From NCBI GenBank assembly GCA_040007095.1, contig JBDTVS010000204.1:1-34882 (forward strand): DNA of 34,882 bases. Reading direction: 5' to 3'. The translations under genes were made by a program, and so were the position numbers. The notes beneath the pieces are model-generated. The model worked only from the letters and a program-made list of their open reading frames with translations, made no database searches and had not been told where the DNA came from. Shown here in pieces: positions 24,754-33,222 of this stretch (position 1 is the first letter of the stretch; each line of letters starts with the position of its first letter). This DNA comes from JBDTVS01 sp040007095. Its GTDB lineage: Bacteria > Acidobacteriota > Vicinamibacteria > Vicinamibacterales > CAVVIG01.

Positions 24754-26700
24754 CTATTGTGCGACGATCGCCGGCTGCTCCAGGGGCCAGGGCTCGGCGT
24801 CTAGCGATCCGGCGGCTTGATCCGAGGGTGCCCGCCGCTTGCCGATCGTGACGGGAACCAGCACTCCGTCTTTCGGAATGCTCAGCGCGACGGGCTGGCC
24901 GAGGGGCGCGAGCGGCACAGCCTTCCGGGGGTTCGCGTAGACCGCATGCTTGCCGTGCTTCGCGTACCACTCCGCGGTGCTCGCGTTCTGATACATCTTT
25001 TCGACGATGTGCCGCCAGCCGACACCGGTGTTGTAAGCGCAGAAGGAGATCTCGCCCAACTGAGTGCCGTACGGGATGATGCACATCTCGGTGCGCCGGA
25101 AGTCGTAGTTCCACAGATCCTGGAACCACATGCCGGCGACAAACAAGACCAGCCACTCGTCGGATTTCCGGTTGCCATCGGCCGGCGTCCCGAACCCGCC
25201 AAGCGATCCGCCGCTCTGCTTGTCGAATTTCTTGAGGAGATCGGCGAGTCTCAGGCCTTTCGGCGCGCCGCTCGGCTTGTAGTTCCTCAGCACGCTCAGC
25301 CCGGTCTGAATCTTGGTGAACAGGGGGCTCCTGGCCGCGTCCGAGATGGCCCGCGCGTCCGAAAAGAAACGCTCGACGTTGAAGACCTCGGACAGGGGCG
25401 CCCATTCCTTGGTCTTCTTGCTGACGAGCAGGGCCGTTCCGGTACCGCAGTTGGGGTGGCACCCGCATTTCATCGTGCCCCAATCCGCGCCGGCGCCATT
25501 CATGAGGTCGGTGACGTCGGAGACGGCGCTCGCGGCCGATAGCGGGAACCAGTCGCGCAGCGGTTCGGTCACGCCCGTCTGGCGCTTCACGTCTTCCGCC
25601 AGGTGCGAGAGGGTGTAACGATGGCGCGCGCGGGTCTCGTCGTCGATCTCCTCGTCGCGGCCTGTGAACGAGACGGGCTGAAACGAGACAAAGCTGACCT
25701 TGTCGGCGTTATCGACCGCGAACTTGATGATTCGGCCGACCTGGTCGTCGTTCACCGTCCGGACGATCGTGACGACGAGCGCGATGTCGATGCCGGCGCG
25801 ATGCAGGTTCTCGATCGCCCTCAGCTTCACTTCGAACAGATTGCCGACTTTTCTGTGCGCGTTGGCCTCTTCGCTGACGCCGTCGAACTGCAGATAAGCA
25901 ATCCGTAAACCCGCTTTGGCGGCTGCCATGGCGAATGCCGGATCCTGCGCGAACGCGATTCCGTTGGTCGCGGCCTGGGCGCTGTAGTACCCGACCTGCC
26001 TCGCGTAGGCCACCGCCTCGAGGAAGATTGGCGAAATCGTCGGCTCGCCGCCCGAGAACTGCACCGACATCTGGCGGCGCGGCTTGATCGTGATCGAATC
26101 GTCGAGGATCTGCTTGACCTCGTCGAGCGACAGCTCGTGGACGTAGCCGACCTGATTGGCGTCCATGAAGCAGGGGTCGCACATCATGTTGCAGCGATTC
26201 GTCAGGTCGATCGTCAGCACCGAGCCCCGCCCGTACTTGATCGACGAGGTGCCGTGGTTGTGCAGGGTGTCGGTGAGCGCGAAGTAGTCGCGGCCGGGGA
26301 ACAGCTGCTCGATCCGCTTCAGGAACGCCGGGTTGATGGCGACGACGTCGGAGAACGTACCGTGCTCGGGACACGTTTTCTCCATGAGAATCTTGCCGTC
26401 GCGCTCGATAATCTGGGCTTTGATCTCGCCGACATGGCTGTCGACGATGGCGCTGAGGTCGATCTGGCCGCTCAAGATCTTCGCGCGGGTCTCACGAACG
26501 CATGTCGGACAGAGCGAATCGGTCGACCGTGGCCAGCCCAGGGTTGGCGACGTCCGTTCCGAGCTTTTGAGCAGTGGCCGCGGCGCCCAGGGTGGCTGGA
26601 ACGATCCGTCCGGCACGAACCGATTGACGGCCTGAAATCCCATCCACCCGAGGTTCGCGATGTTCGATACCGCGGTCTCGATAGCTCGTGACACGCCCAT
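24754..26700 (-). CDS. Tes-family (MJ0619-like) radical SAM enzyme
   Basis: Radical SAM protein related to archaeal tetraether synthase Tes and the bacterial enzymes proposed to join acyl chains into membrane-spanning lipids. The 648-residue product has an N-terminal metal-site region (CPTC 64-67, CPEHG 110-114) and the radical SAM cluster CNMMCDPC (170-177) after LTIDLTNR. Next are the SAM-binding GGEP (217-220), YLQFDGVSEE, VVTIVRTVNDDQVGRIIKFA and SFQPVSFTGRD, all close to the Tes pattern. Extra cysteines at 412, 414 and 418 (KCGCHPNCGTG), 540 and 554 fit auxiliary Fe-S clusters. ATG 26700 has GGAAGGAG upstream and a strong promoter. The exact substrate is inferred, not shown. Confidence 0.85.
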   Translation of the reverse strand: MGVSRAIETAVSNIANLGWMGFQAVNRFVPDGSFQPPWAPRPLLKSSERTSPTLGWPRSTDSLCPTCVRETRAKILSGQIDLSAIVDSHVGEIKAQIIERDGKILMEKTCPEHGTFSDVVAINPAFLKRIEQLFPGRDYFALTDTLHNHGTSSIKYGRGSVLTIDLTNRCNMMCDPCFMDANQVGYVHELSLDEVKQILDDSITIKPRRQMSVQFSGGEPTISPIFLEAVAYARQVGYYSAQAATNGIAFAQDPAFAMAAAKAGLRIAYLQFDGVSEEANAHRKVGNLFEVKLRAIENLHRAGIDIALVVTIVRTVNDDQVGRIIKFAVDNADKVSFVSFQPVSFTGRDEEIDDETRARHRYTLSHLAEDVKRQTGVTEPLRDWFPLSAASAVSDVTDLMNGAGADWGTMKCGCHPNCGTGTALLVSKKTKEWAPLSEVFNVERFFSDARAISDAARSPLFTKIQTGLSVLRNYKPSGAPKGLRLADLLKKFDKQSGGSLGGFGTPADGNRKSDEWLVLFVAGMWFQDLWNYDFRRTEMCIIPYGTQLGEISFCAYNTGVGWRHIVEKMYQNASTAEWYAKHGKHAVYANPRKAVPLAPLGQPVALSIPKDGVLVPVTIGKRRAPSDQAAGSLDAEPWPLEQPAIVAQ

Positions 26701-26727
26701 TACTTGGTTGGCTCCTTCCGCGTCGCC

Positions 26728-26755
26728 ATTATATCGAGTCGATCCAGAATGTCGA
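26728..26755 (-). promoter_or_regulatory. Strong sigma-70-like promoter for the Tes-family gene
   Basis: On the minus strand: -35 TCGACA (26755-26750, five of six consensus bases), 16-bp spacer, -10 TATAAT (26733-26728, perfect). Transcription would start near 26721, leaving a leader of about 20 nt that contains GGAAGGAG before ATG 26700. It sits in the 64-bp gap after the ligase gene, so the Tes-like gene can be expressed independently of the ligase. Confidence 0.6.
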
Positions 26756-26764
26756 TCACCGCCC

Positions 26765-28228
26765 TCAGTGCGCGTCTTCGGCGGCCAGCGCCTCGAGCAC
26801 CCGGCGGTCCATCTTGCCCCGTGCATCGGTCGGCAGTTGATCGAGAAAGATGAACCTCCTGGGAATCTTGTGCGGCGACAGCAGCTTCGCGCATTGCCGG
26901 CGCACCGCGACCGAGGTCAATCCGGCATCCGACACCACAAACGCGACCAGTTGTTGTCCGCGCCGGTCGCACGCCGTGCCGATCACCCGGGCATCGACGA
27001 CCCCGGGCAGATCGGCAAGGATGCGCTCGACCTCGGCCGGATCGACTTTTCGTCCGGCGACGTTGACGAGCGGCGATACGCGTCCCGTCAAGACCAGCCG
27101 TCCGCGACTATCGATGTAGCCGATGTCGCTCGTGACGAACCCGCCGTCGATGAAGCCGGTGTCGACGTCGACGGGCGTCGCGCCCGCGTACGCCGGCGCG
27201 ACGGCCGTGCCGGCGACATAGATGCGCCCGGCTCCTGCGGCGTCGGAACCGCGAATCTCGATGGTCACTTCGGGCATCGGACGACCCACATCGAGCGGTT
27301 CGTCGATCTGCTCGCTGTCGTCGTAACTGATGCCGCCGGTCTCGCTGCTTCCGTAAAACGAATGCAGCTTGCGGCCGAGCCGTTCGTGAACCCAGCGGAC
27401 CGTCGCCGCGTCGATCCGGGCACCGGCGGTAATCAGCAGCCGCAGGCCCGCCGGCAGCACGTCGAGCTCGAGCGCGCGAAACCGATGGAACATGAACGGC
27501 ACGCCGGGGAAGACGGTCGCCCCCGACGAACGCAGGTCGTCTGTAAACTGCAGCGGATTGAACGACTGGCGGAGGGCCACGGCCGTTCCCTGAAGCAGCA
27601 ACGGCATCACGATATTGCCGAGCGCGTAGGAGTGGGACAGAGGAATGCACGCAAAATTGATGTCGTGTTCCCTGATGTCCATCGCCTGGATGACGTGACG
27701 TCCGTCGTTCACGAGATGGTGCACGCTGGCCAGGGCGGCTTTGGGGAGATCGGTCGATCCAGACGTCAGCTTCAACACCGCGGACTCGCCGTACACCTCC
27801 AGCCGCCGCGCTGGCCTCAAGGTGGCGATCTGGATGTCGCCGATGGTCATCCGGTCCAGGGCCGCGATCGGAAGAGGTCGATCGGTGACGATGGCGGCGG
27901 CCTGACAGCCGTCGGCGACGGCGGCGGCTTCCTGGTCGGTGGCTTCGCCGAGCGCGACGAGCGCCGTTCCCGCGCTCATGCACGCCGCCAGCAGGGAGAA
28001 GAACGCGGGATGGTTGCCGACCCGCGTCACGACGGGTGCGCCCGGGCCGATTCGCAGCTGACCGAGCGCGCGCAGGATCGCGTCGTACTGTTCGTGCAGG
28101 TCGGCAAATGTCAGGGATTGACCAGTCGCCAGGTTGCGCACGGCCACCAGCGATCGCCGATCCCGACACGTCCTCTCGAAGCAGGCATCGAGGTCGTGCG
28201 ACGGTTTCGTTGGCAGAGTGCTCTGCAT
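26765..28228 (-). CDS. Acyl-adenylate-forming ligase (AMP-dependent synthetase)
   Basis: ANL-superfamily enzyme that activates a carboxylic acid as acyl-AMP and passes it to CoA or an acyl carrier protein. The 487-residue product has the P-loop LKLTSGSTDLPKAALA (a variant of TSGTTGxPKG), then SFYGSSETGGISY, the TSDIGYID segment, the hinge region LTGRVSPLVNVAGRKVDP, and the C-terminal catalytic Lys in ARGKMDRRVLEAL. ATG 28228 was chosen because GGGA precedes it; an in-frame ATG 15 codons upstream is possible. Weak similarity in type to ligases of aryl-polyene and fatty-acid activation loci. It lies upstream of the Tes-family gene on the same strand. The 271-bp gap before it holds two repeats. 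Confidence 0.88.
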   Translation of the reverse strand: MQSTLPTKPSHDLDACFERTCRDRRSLVAVRNLATGQSLTFADLHEQYDAILRALGQLRIGPGAPVVTRVGNHPAFFSLLAACMSAGTALVALGEATDQEAAAVADGCQAAAIVTDRPLPIAALDRMTIGDIQIATLRPARRLEVYGESAVLKLTSGSTDLPKAALASVHHLVNDGRHVIQAMDIREHDINFACIPLSHSYALGNIVMPLLLQGTAVALRQSFNPLQFTDDLRSSGATVFPGVPFMFHRFRALELDVLPAGLRLLITAGARIDAATVRWVHERLGRKLHSFYGSSETGGISYDDSEQIDEPLDVGRPMPEVTIEIRGSDAAGAGRIYVAGTAVAPAYAGATPVDVDTGFIDGGFVTSDIGYIDSRGRLVLTGRVSPLVNVAGRKVDPAEVERILADLPGVVDARVIGTACDRRGQQLVAFVVSDAGLTSVAVRRQCAKLLSPHKIPRRFIFLDQLPTDARGKMDRRVLEALAAEDAH

Positions 28229-28267
28229 CGAAGTCCCAAAAATTCTACATGACTTCGATTCCCCGCA

Positions 28268-28337
28268 CGGCAACCCGCCTTCTCAGCGAGTGCAAACTTC
28301 TCAGTTTTCAGCTCGGGCTGCGTTCTTCGGCGGCCTG
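28268..28337. repeat. Heptad-repeat element copy R6 (short)
   Basis: A shortened copy in the same orientation as R8. CAGTTTTCAGCTCGGGCTGC is followed by a hairpin GGCTGC (28316-28321) / GCGGCC (28330-28335) that pairs with one T-G wobble. The left side, GGCAACCCGCCTTCTCAGC, looks like a decayed hairpin B. It matches R5 and R8 across hairpin A and the neighbouring GAGCTGAAAACTGA on the minus strand. Confidence 0.7.
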
Positions 28338-28340
28338 CTA

Positions 28341-28501
28341 AGGACCCGTAGATGAATAACGTGCGCATTCTGGCCCGCCGATGCATCCCGCCGGGCTGCG
28401 TTGCTCGTCACTTGCATACGCCCGGTATGCGCGCTCCTCGCGCCTTGCCGGGCGGGCGCCTCGACGCCCAGAATGGCACACGTTATTCATCTACGGGTCC
28501 T
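28341..28501. repeat. Long palindromic element
   Basis: 161 bp with a perfect 23-bp terminal inverted repeat (28341-28363 and 28479-28501, starting AGGACCCGTAGATGAATAAC). The palindrome continues inward imperfectly: ATTCTGG/CCAGAAT, CCCGCCGGGC (28388-28397) / GCCGGGCGGG, and a central GCATAC (28414-28419) / GTATGC (28425-28430). The whole element could fold into one long hairpin. It lies between two minus-strand genes, and the stop codon of the upstream one (28500-28502) overlaps its edge. It carries no gene, so it looks like a MITE- or REP-like repeat. Confidence 0.85.
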
Positions 28502-29582
28502 AACGCTCGCCCGCCTCCATCGGCGGCCTCTGGTCGACATCCACGCTCTCAGCGTCAGCCAACGCAGGTGCATGAGTGACGTCCGCTTCGCAGTCGGCGC
28601 CCACCCAGACCGACCCCCGTGGCGAGAGTCCGGCGTCGCTCAGTTGATGCCGCACGTGCTCGGTGCTGACCACGTGTCGTGTCTTGCCGTAGATGAGGTA
28701 GTTCGATTGCTGGTGTCGGGGCGTAAAGTTGACGGTGATCACATTCGCACCGGCACGGAGGCCGGCGGCCTGACCGCCAGCGGCGCGTTGCTCCAGCGCG
28801 CTGACACTCGGGATCAGCCAATTCGGATTCATCAGCCGCATCGCCGCGATCACATTGAGCGTGGTGGAAATCGACCCGGGGACGGCTTCCGCGAGTGGCG
28901 TCTCGGTGGTGGGCACGAACGGCGAGGCGCTGCTCATGTGAACATCCAAGGATTGCGCCAGGAGAATATCGTCGACCAGGCTCTCGGTCGTCTGGCCCGG
29001 GAGACCGACAATGCAACCGGTCCCGACCCGGTAGCCGAGTCGTAGCAGCGTCCGAATCGCCTGCGTGCGGGCGTCAAGCGTTTCGCCTCGAATCTGCCGA
29101 TGCAATTCCGGGTCGGCAGTCTCGTGCTTCAAGATGTATGTATCTGCCCCGCACGCCTTCAGCCGGCGGTATTCCGCCTCGCTTTTGATCCCCAGGCCGA
29201 GCAGTACCTCGACTCGACCCGCGAACAGCGCGCGTACCGCGGGCAGCACGTCGCAGACCAGGCTGGTCGTCTGGGGAATCTCGCCGCCCTGAAAGACGAC
29301 GACGTTGATGCCGGCGTCGCGAATGTCCTTCACGGCGGAGAGAATCGCGGCTGGCTGCAGCAGATACGAGGTGTTCTCGCGCGTATTGTCCCGGCGCATC
29401 GGACAGTAGTCGCAATTCACCCGGCACAGGTTGGTGATTTCAATCACTCCCCGGACCACCACCGACGTGCCGAATGCCCTGTTTCGCGCCGCGGCGGCGC
29501 GCGCGTGCAGCGTCTGCTGCGCCTCGCCTTCGGCGGTGATCATTTCCAGGAGTTCGACTCGTGAATACCTGGTCATCCTCAT
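28500..29582 (-). CDS. BioB/HydE-like radical SAM enzyme
   Basis: A 360-residue radical SAM protein of the biotin-synthase-like group, with cluster cysteines C53, C57, C60 in TNLCRVNCDYCPMR. It has VVFQGGEIPQ (SAM contact), then DTYILKHETADPELHRQIRG, RVGTGCIVGLPGQTTESLV, and a C-terminal BATS-like half with SALEQRAAGGQAAGLRAGAN and TVNFTPRHQQSNYLIYGK. Relatives include BioB, HydE, PylB and methylornithine- or menaquinone-type enzymes; I cannot tell which reaction applies. No hyd, bio or pyl partner genes are present. Start ATG 29582 or 29576 is uncertain. It ends at the edge of the palindromic element. Confidence 0.82.
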   Translation of the reverse strand: MRMTRYSRVELLEMITAEGEAQQTLHARAAAARNRAFGTSVVVRGVIEITNLCRVNCDYCPMRRDNTRENTSYLLQPAAILSAVKDIRDAGINVVVFQGGEIPQTTSLVCDVLPAVRALFAGRVEVLLGLGIKSEAEYRRLKACGADTYILKHETADPELHRQIRGETLDARTQAIRTLLRLGYRVGTGCIVGLPGQTTESLVDDILLAQSLDVHMSSASPFVPTTETPLAEAVPGSISTTLNVIAAMRLMNPNWLIPSVSALEQRAAGGQAAGLRAGANVITVNFTPRHQQSNYLIYGKTRHVVSTEHVRHQLSDAGLSPRGSVWVGADCEADVTHAPALADAESVDVDQRPPMEAGER

Positions 29583-29772
29583 CTCTGGTACTTGGTCAAT
29601 TCGGCGTCGACCACTGCGCAACCGGGTACACCGCGTGGAAGGTGTGCTCTTCACACGACGAGGCCGGATGATAGCACGCTGCCTACGGCTGGCCGTCGCA
29701 CGCGCGATCGTGCCCGTGGCCCTCTCCGGACACCGTCGGGCGGTCCATGGAATTTAGAGCGCATCTCATTCG

Positions 29773-29833
29773 TCAAGTTTCAAGTCTAAAGTTGGAAGTC
29801 TGCGGCCTTGAGACTTCAGGCTTGAGACTTCCC
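29773..29833. repeat. Diverged 7-bp-periodic repeat R7
   Basis: CAAGTTT, CAAGTCT, AAAGTTG, GAAGTCT run in 7-bp steps (29773-29801 region), followed by TTGAGACTTC twice (29808-29831) in the opposite sense. GGAAGTCT and AGACTTCC can pair. The period matches the other heptad arrays although the unit differs, so it may be a distant relative. It lies in the 336-bp gap between the BioB-like and FabZ-like genes, which otherwise holds no gene. Confidence 0.55.
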
Positions 29834-29903
29834 GGTCCCGGACTCGTCTCCCCCGCGTCGATTGACCGCTAAACGGTCGTTACGCGAATTTTGGTCCCGT
29901 TGT

Positions 29904-29909
29904 TAGAAT
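29904..29909 (+). promoter_or_regulatory. Candidate -10 box of the FabZ-like gene, near-leaderless
   Basis: TAGAAT (one mismatch) ends 9 bases before ATG 29919, so transcription would begin within a few bases of the start codon. A weak TTACGC lies 18 bp upstream. No ribosome binding site is present, consistent with leaderless translation as proposed for pyrE. Confidence 0.35.
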
Positions 29910-29918
29910 GGCCCACGT

Positions 29919-30386
29919 ATGAGCTCTGTCGTCGATTTTCTTCCGCATCGGCCTCCCATGCGGCTGGTCGAGGAAATAACCGATGTCGTTCCGGGAGAGT
30001 CGGCGCGCGGCATCCGCGTGGCCCACCCGGACGACTGGTTCTTCCAGGGACACTTTCCAGGCGATCCGGTGGTTCCGGCGGTGGTGCTCGTCGAGTTGCT
30101 GGCGCAGGCGGGCGGGATTGCCGCCGCCAGCGGACGCGTTCAGGCCAACGGCGGGCGGATGTGGCGCATCGCCGCCCTGGGCCCGTTCAAGTTCCCGGGC
30201 ACTGCCAGGCCGCACCAGATCCTCGAAGCGCACGCACGCGTGCTGGGCCGCATCGGCGGTGTCATCAAGATCGAAGGTGAAGTGTTGGCGGATGGTCTAC
30301 GGGTCGCGGTTGGTTCGGTCACCCTCGCCGACGTCGGCGATCGCTCTCACGTATCCGACGTCCACACCGACGGGAGGGTTGATTGA
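29919..30386 (+). CDS. FabZ-like 3-hydroxyacyl-ACP dehydratase
   Basis: A 155-residue hot-dog-fold protein. It begins with FLPHRPPMRLVEEITDV, as in FabZ (LPHRxPFLLVD), and has the catalytic histidine H45 in GHFPGDPVVPAVVLVE with the acidic partner E59, followed by LLAQAGG. The C-terminal half is less typical (GRMWRIAALGPFKFPGTARP). It may act on carrier-bound acyl chains, but as an accessory-type FabZ, because it is away from lpx and fab genes. It is between an opposing radical SAM gene and an opposing acyltransferase, so it is transcribed alone. Confidence 0.85.
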   Translation: MSSVVDFLPHRPPMRLVEEITDVVPGESARGIRVAHPDDWFFQGHFPGDPVVPAVVLVELLAQAGGIAAASGRVQANGGRMWRIAALGPFKFPGTARPHQILEAHARVLGRIGGVIKIEGEVLADGLRVAVGSVTLADVGDRSHVSDVHTDGRVD

Positions 30387-30460
30387 CGCGCACGATCGTC
30401 TTCCCAGTCTTGCTGAAGGCTTCAGCGATGCCGTTCAGGATCCGGGCGAAGAAATCGTGA

Positions 30461-31399
30461 CTATGAACCCGGCGGCGCGATCTGTGGGCGCCAGTAGGGG
30501 TAGAACTGATACCAGAGATGCGGATTCGCACGGATCTGGCATTCGAACTGGGCGGCGAATGCCTGCGTGGCGTCGCGGACGCTCTCCTCGGTCGGCTTCG
30601 AGGTGTCGACGAAGATGGCCTCTCCGAAACGCCCGATGAATCGACCATCCGCTTGCCGAATCATGAACGCAGGCAGCAGCGGCGCTCCCGAGAGATAGCC
30701 GATCATGGCGGGCGATCGCAGAAACGCGGTCGGCCGGCCGAAGAACATGACGTCGATCCGATCCCGTCCGAGCGGCCGATCGATCAGCGTGGTGACGACG
30801 CGGTTGGCCGCCAGGGCGCTCCGTATTCGCAGCGCCGTCTCGAGCGTCTGGCCGATTTCCAGCGTTTCGATGTCGAGCGACGATCGCATCCGCCGGCGTA
30901 GCGCGGTCACCATCGGGCTCACGTCGGATTTCCCGACCAGCGTGACGGGACAGCCGCTCAGCAGACGAAGCGTGACGCCGCCCAGTTCCCAATTGCCGAA
31001 ATGGCCGCTCACCACCAACACGCCGCGATGTTGACGCCGGAGCGCGGCCAGTCCCTCATCGCGGTGCTCGGCCATCCACCCGCCTAATTGCGCAGAACTG
31101 ATCCCGAGGCTGCGAATGAAATCGATGGTGTCGAGCGCGTACGAGCGGTATGTCAACCGGGCGACGCGGCGAAGGTTCCGCTCGGTCGCCGCGGGCTGCA
31201 CGGTCCGGAGGTTGGCGACCAGCGCGCGCGTTCCGTCGCGCATCAGGTGATACGCCAGCCACGTGCCGGCATGGCCGATCGCGTAGCTGCAGGAGCGCGG
31301 CAGACGGGAGACGCCGTGATAGGTCGCGCCGAAGATGAGTCCGTTGTTGAGCGCCCCGGTGTGCCAGCTCACCGTCGTCAGGTCGAGATCGCTTCGCAT
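30461..31399 (-). CDS. LpxL/HtrB-like lysophospholipid acyltransferase
   Basis: A 312-residue member of the lipid A biosynthesis (lauroyl/myristoyl) acyltransferase family. It has the catalytic HX4E at H133-E138 in VVSGHFGNWELGG, then VTLVGKSDVSP, the segment LIDRPLGRDRIDVMFFGRP and the late FECQIRANPHLWYQFYPYW. Because lpxL-type enzymes also occur in aryl-polyene and ornithine-lipid loci, the acceptor is not certain. ATG 31399 was chosen; a longer in-frame extension to 31582 overlaps the divergent gene and lacks family similarity. No obvious ribosome binding site. Confidence 0.85.
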   Translation of the reverse strand: MRSDLDLTTVSWHTGALNNGLIFGATYHGVSRLPRSCSYAIGHAGTWLAYHLMRDGTRALVANLRTVQPAATERNLRRVARLTYRSYALDTIDFIRSLGISSAQLGGWMAEHRDEGLAALRRQHRGVLVVSGHFGNWELGGVTLRLLSGCPVTLVGKSDVSPMVTALRRRMRSSLDIETLEIGQTLETALRIRSALAANRVVTTLIDRPLGRDRIDVMFFGRPTAFLRSPAMIGYLSGAPLLPAFMIRQADGRFIGRFGEAIFVDTSKPTEESVRDATQAFAAQFECQIRANPHLWYQFYPYWRPQIAPPGS

Positions 31400-31557
31400 T
31401 AAAAGTCGGTAAAGACGGCCTGCGTCCTGCAGAACATCTGAAACTCGAAGGCGACAGCCACCTGTCGCGCGATGTGGTGAACGCGGTGCGTGGAGCGTGG
31501 ACGCGTCGGCGCCGGCCAGAGCGATGAGCGGCGCGCCTTGCCCTGCTCGAGAACAGG

Positions 31558-33036
31558 ATGATAACCTCGCCGGCATCGCCAATGCACGTACTGCTGTTGC
31601 GGCCGGTACCTGGCAACGATCGCTTTGGCCTCGGCCCTTTTTTCCGAATTGAGCCCCTCGGGCTGGAGTACATCGCCGCGGCGCTCGAAGCGCATGGGCA
31701 CCGCGCGACGGTGGCCGATCTCCGCTATAGCCGATCGCTCAGTGCATTGCTGCGCGCCACGCGCCCCGCCCTGGTCGGCATCGCGTGCATGCACGCGCTC
31801 GAAACCGACGAGGTCCTGATGCTGGCGGCCGATGTGCGCCGGGCCAGTCCCGAGTCGTTCATCGTGGTCGGCGGACATTCGGCGGCCGCCTACCCGGCGC
31901 CGTTCTTCACCAAGAATATCGACGCGGTCTGCGCGACCGACGGAGAACTGGCGGTGCCGGCGCTGGCGGACGCGCTCGAGAAAGGGCGCAGTCCATCGCA
32001 GGTGCCCGGACTGTTGTTGCCCGGCGACGATGGACGCTTCAATAGCACACCGCAGGCGGAGCGGAGCTATGCACTCGACGAAGTGCCGACGCCGCTCAGG
32101 CGCGACGTCGATGCGTGGCGGCGACAATACGCCTGCCTGCTGTTCAGGCCGGTGTGGTTGATCGAAACCGCTCGAGGCTGTCCGTTCCGATGCTCGTTCT
32201 GTTCCGTGTGGTCGCTCTACGACCGATCGGTGCGCCTCAGATCGATCGAGAGTGTCTGCGCCGATTTCGAAAGCACCGGCCCGCACGTGTTCGTCGCCGA
32301 CGACCTGTTCTGGTATCCGCCGGCGCGCAGCCTGGAGCTCGCGCACGCCTTGCGAAAGCGCGGCGTCCGAAAGCGGTGGATGCTCGTTCAAAGCAGGACC
32401 GATCTCGTGGCGGCGCACCCGGAGCTGCTGGACGCGTGGCGCCCGATCGCGCAGGACTTCGATATCTTCTTCGGTCTGGAGGCGGCGACCAACCAGGGCC
32501 TCACGGAGCTCGTGAAGGACACCACCGTGGATCGAACGGTGGACGCGATTGGCATCGCGCGATCGCTCCGATACGGAGTGACCGGCAACTTCGTCATCGA
32601 TCCCGACTGGACGGAGCCTGACTTCGAGCAGCTCTGGAGCTTCGTCGACCAGCACGATCTCTCGCGCGCTGGTTTCACCATTTTGACGCCGCTGCCTGGC
32701 ACGGCGTATTTCGACGAGGCGCGCCCGCGTCTGCGCGCCGTGAAATGGTCGCAGTACGACATGCACCACCTGTTGTGGGAGCCGCGGCTCGGCGCCCAGC
32801 GCTTCTTCGAGCTGTATTGCGAAACCTGGCGCCGTTCGATCCTCAATCTGGGCGGCCGCAAGTCGTGGCGGGATTGGACCCGGCAGGTCAAAGTTCGCGA
32901 CGTGGCCTTTCTCACCAGAATGTTGGTGCGGACACAGCGCATGATGCGTCCGGACGCCTACGTCCGCGAGCACCGTCTGGCCGATCCGCACGGCGGGATG
33001 ATCGGATTGCGCGGCACCAGCCAGCTGGCCGACTAG
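31558..33036 (+). CDS. B12-binding-domain radical SAM enzyme
   Basis: A 492-residue cobalamin-dependent radical SAM protein (class B). The N-terminal domain (about 8-150) has the B12-fold pattern HVLLLRPVPGNDRFGLGPFF, EPLGLEYIAAALEAHGH and FIVVGGHSAA. The radical SAM cluster is C208, C212, C215 in TARGCPFRCSFCSVW, followed by HVFVADDLFWYP and FFGLEAATNQGLTEL. The family includes hopanoid C-3 methylase HpnR and the archaeal ring synthases GrsA/B, which methylate or cyclise unreactive lipid carbons; the N-terminal EPLGLEYIA recalls these. Exact substrate unknown. ATG 31582 is an alternative start. It is divergent from the acyltransferase gene. Confidence 0.85.
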   Translation: MITSPASPMHVLLLRPVPGNDRFGLGPFFRIEPLGLEYIAAALEAHGHRATVADLRYSRSLSALLRATRPALVGIACMHALETDEVLMLAADVRRASPESFIVVGGHSAAAYPAPFFTKNIDAVCATDGELAVPALADALEKGRSPSQVPGLLLPGDDGRFNSTPQAERSYALDEVPTPLRRDVDAWRRQYACLLFRPVWLIETARGCPFRCSFCSVWSLYDRSVRLRSIESVCADFESTGPHVFVADDLFWYPPARSLELAHALRKRGVRKRWMLVQSRTDLVAAHPELLDAWRPIAQDFDIFFGLEAATNQGLTELVKDTTVDRTVDAIGIARSLRYGVTGNFVIDPDWTEPDFEQLWSFVDQHDLSRAGFTILTPLPGTAYFDEARPRLRAVKWSQYDMHHLLWEPRLGAQRFFELYCETWRRSILNLGGRKSWRDWTRQVKVRDVAFLTRMLVRTQRMMRPDAYVREHRLADPHGGMIGLRGTSQLAD

Positions 33037-33090
33037 AACGGTCTTCGCGGCGATCGTCTTGCCACTCGCAGACAGCGCCGGAGTTTTGGA

Positions 33091-33117
33091 ACCACGAAGA
33101 ACACCAAGGTCACGACG
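33091..33117. repeat. 9-bp-periodic repeat
   Basis: Three 9-bp units ACCACGAAG, AACACCAAG, GTCACGACG sit in the 186-bp gap between convergent genes. The ninefold period and the CACGAAG-like unit resemble a short repeat type common between genes in several phyla. Nothing else is recognisable in the gap. Confidence 0.5.
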
Positions 33118-33222
33118 GAGGTTGTGCCCAGGCTTCAGCCGGACCGTGAAGTCCCCCTGAAGGCGGACACTACGTAAGAAAGGAAAAATGCTTCAAGCAC
33201 AGACGGCCAGTTGTTGTCTGCG

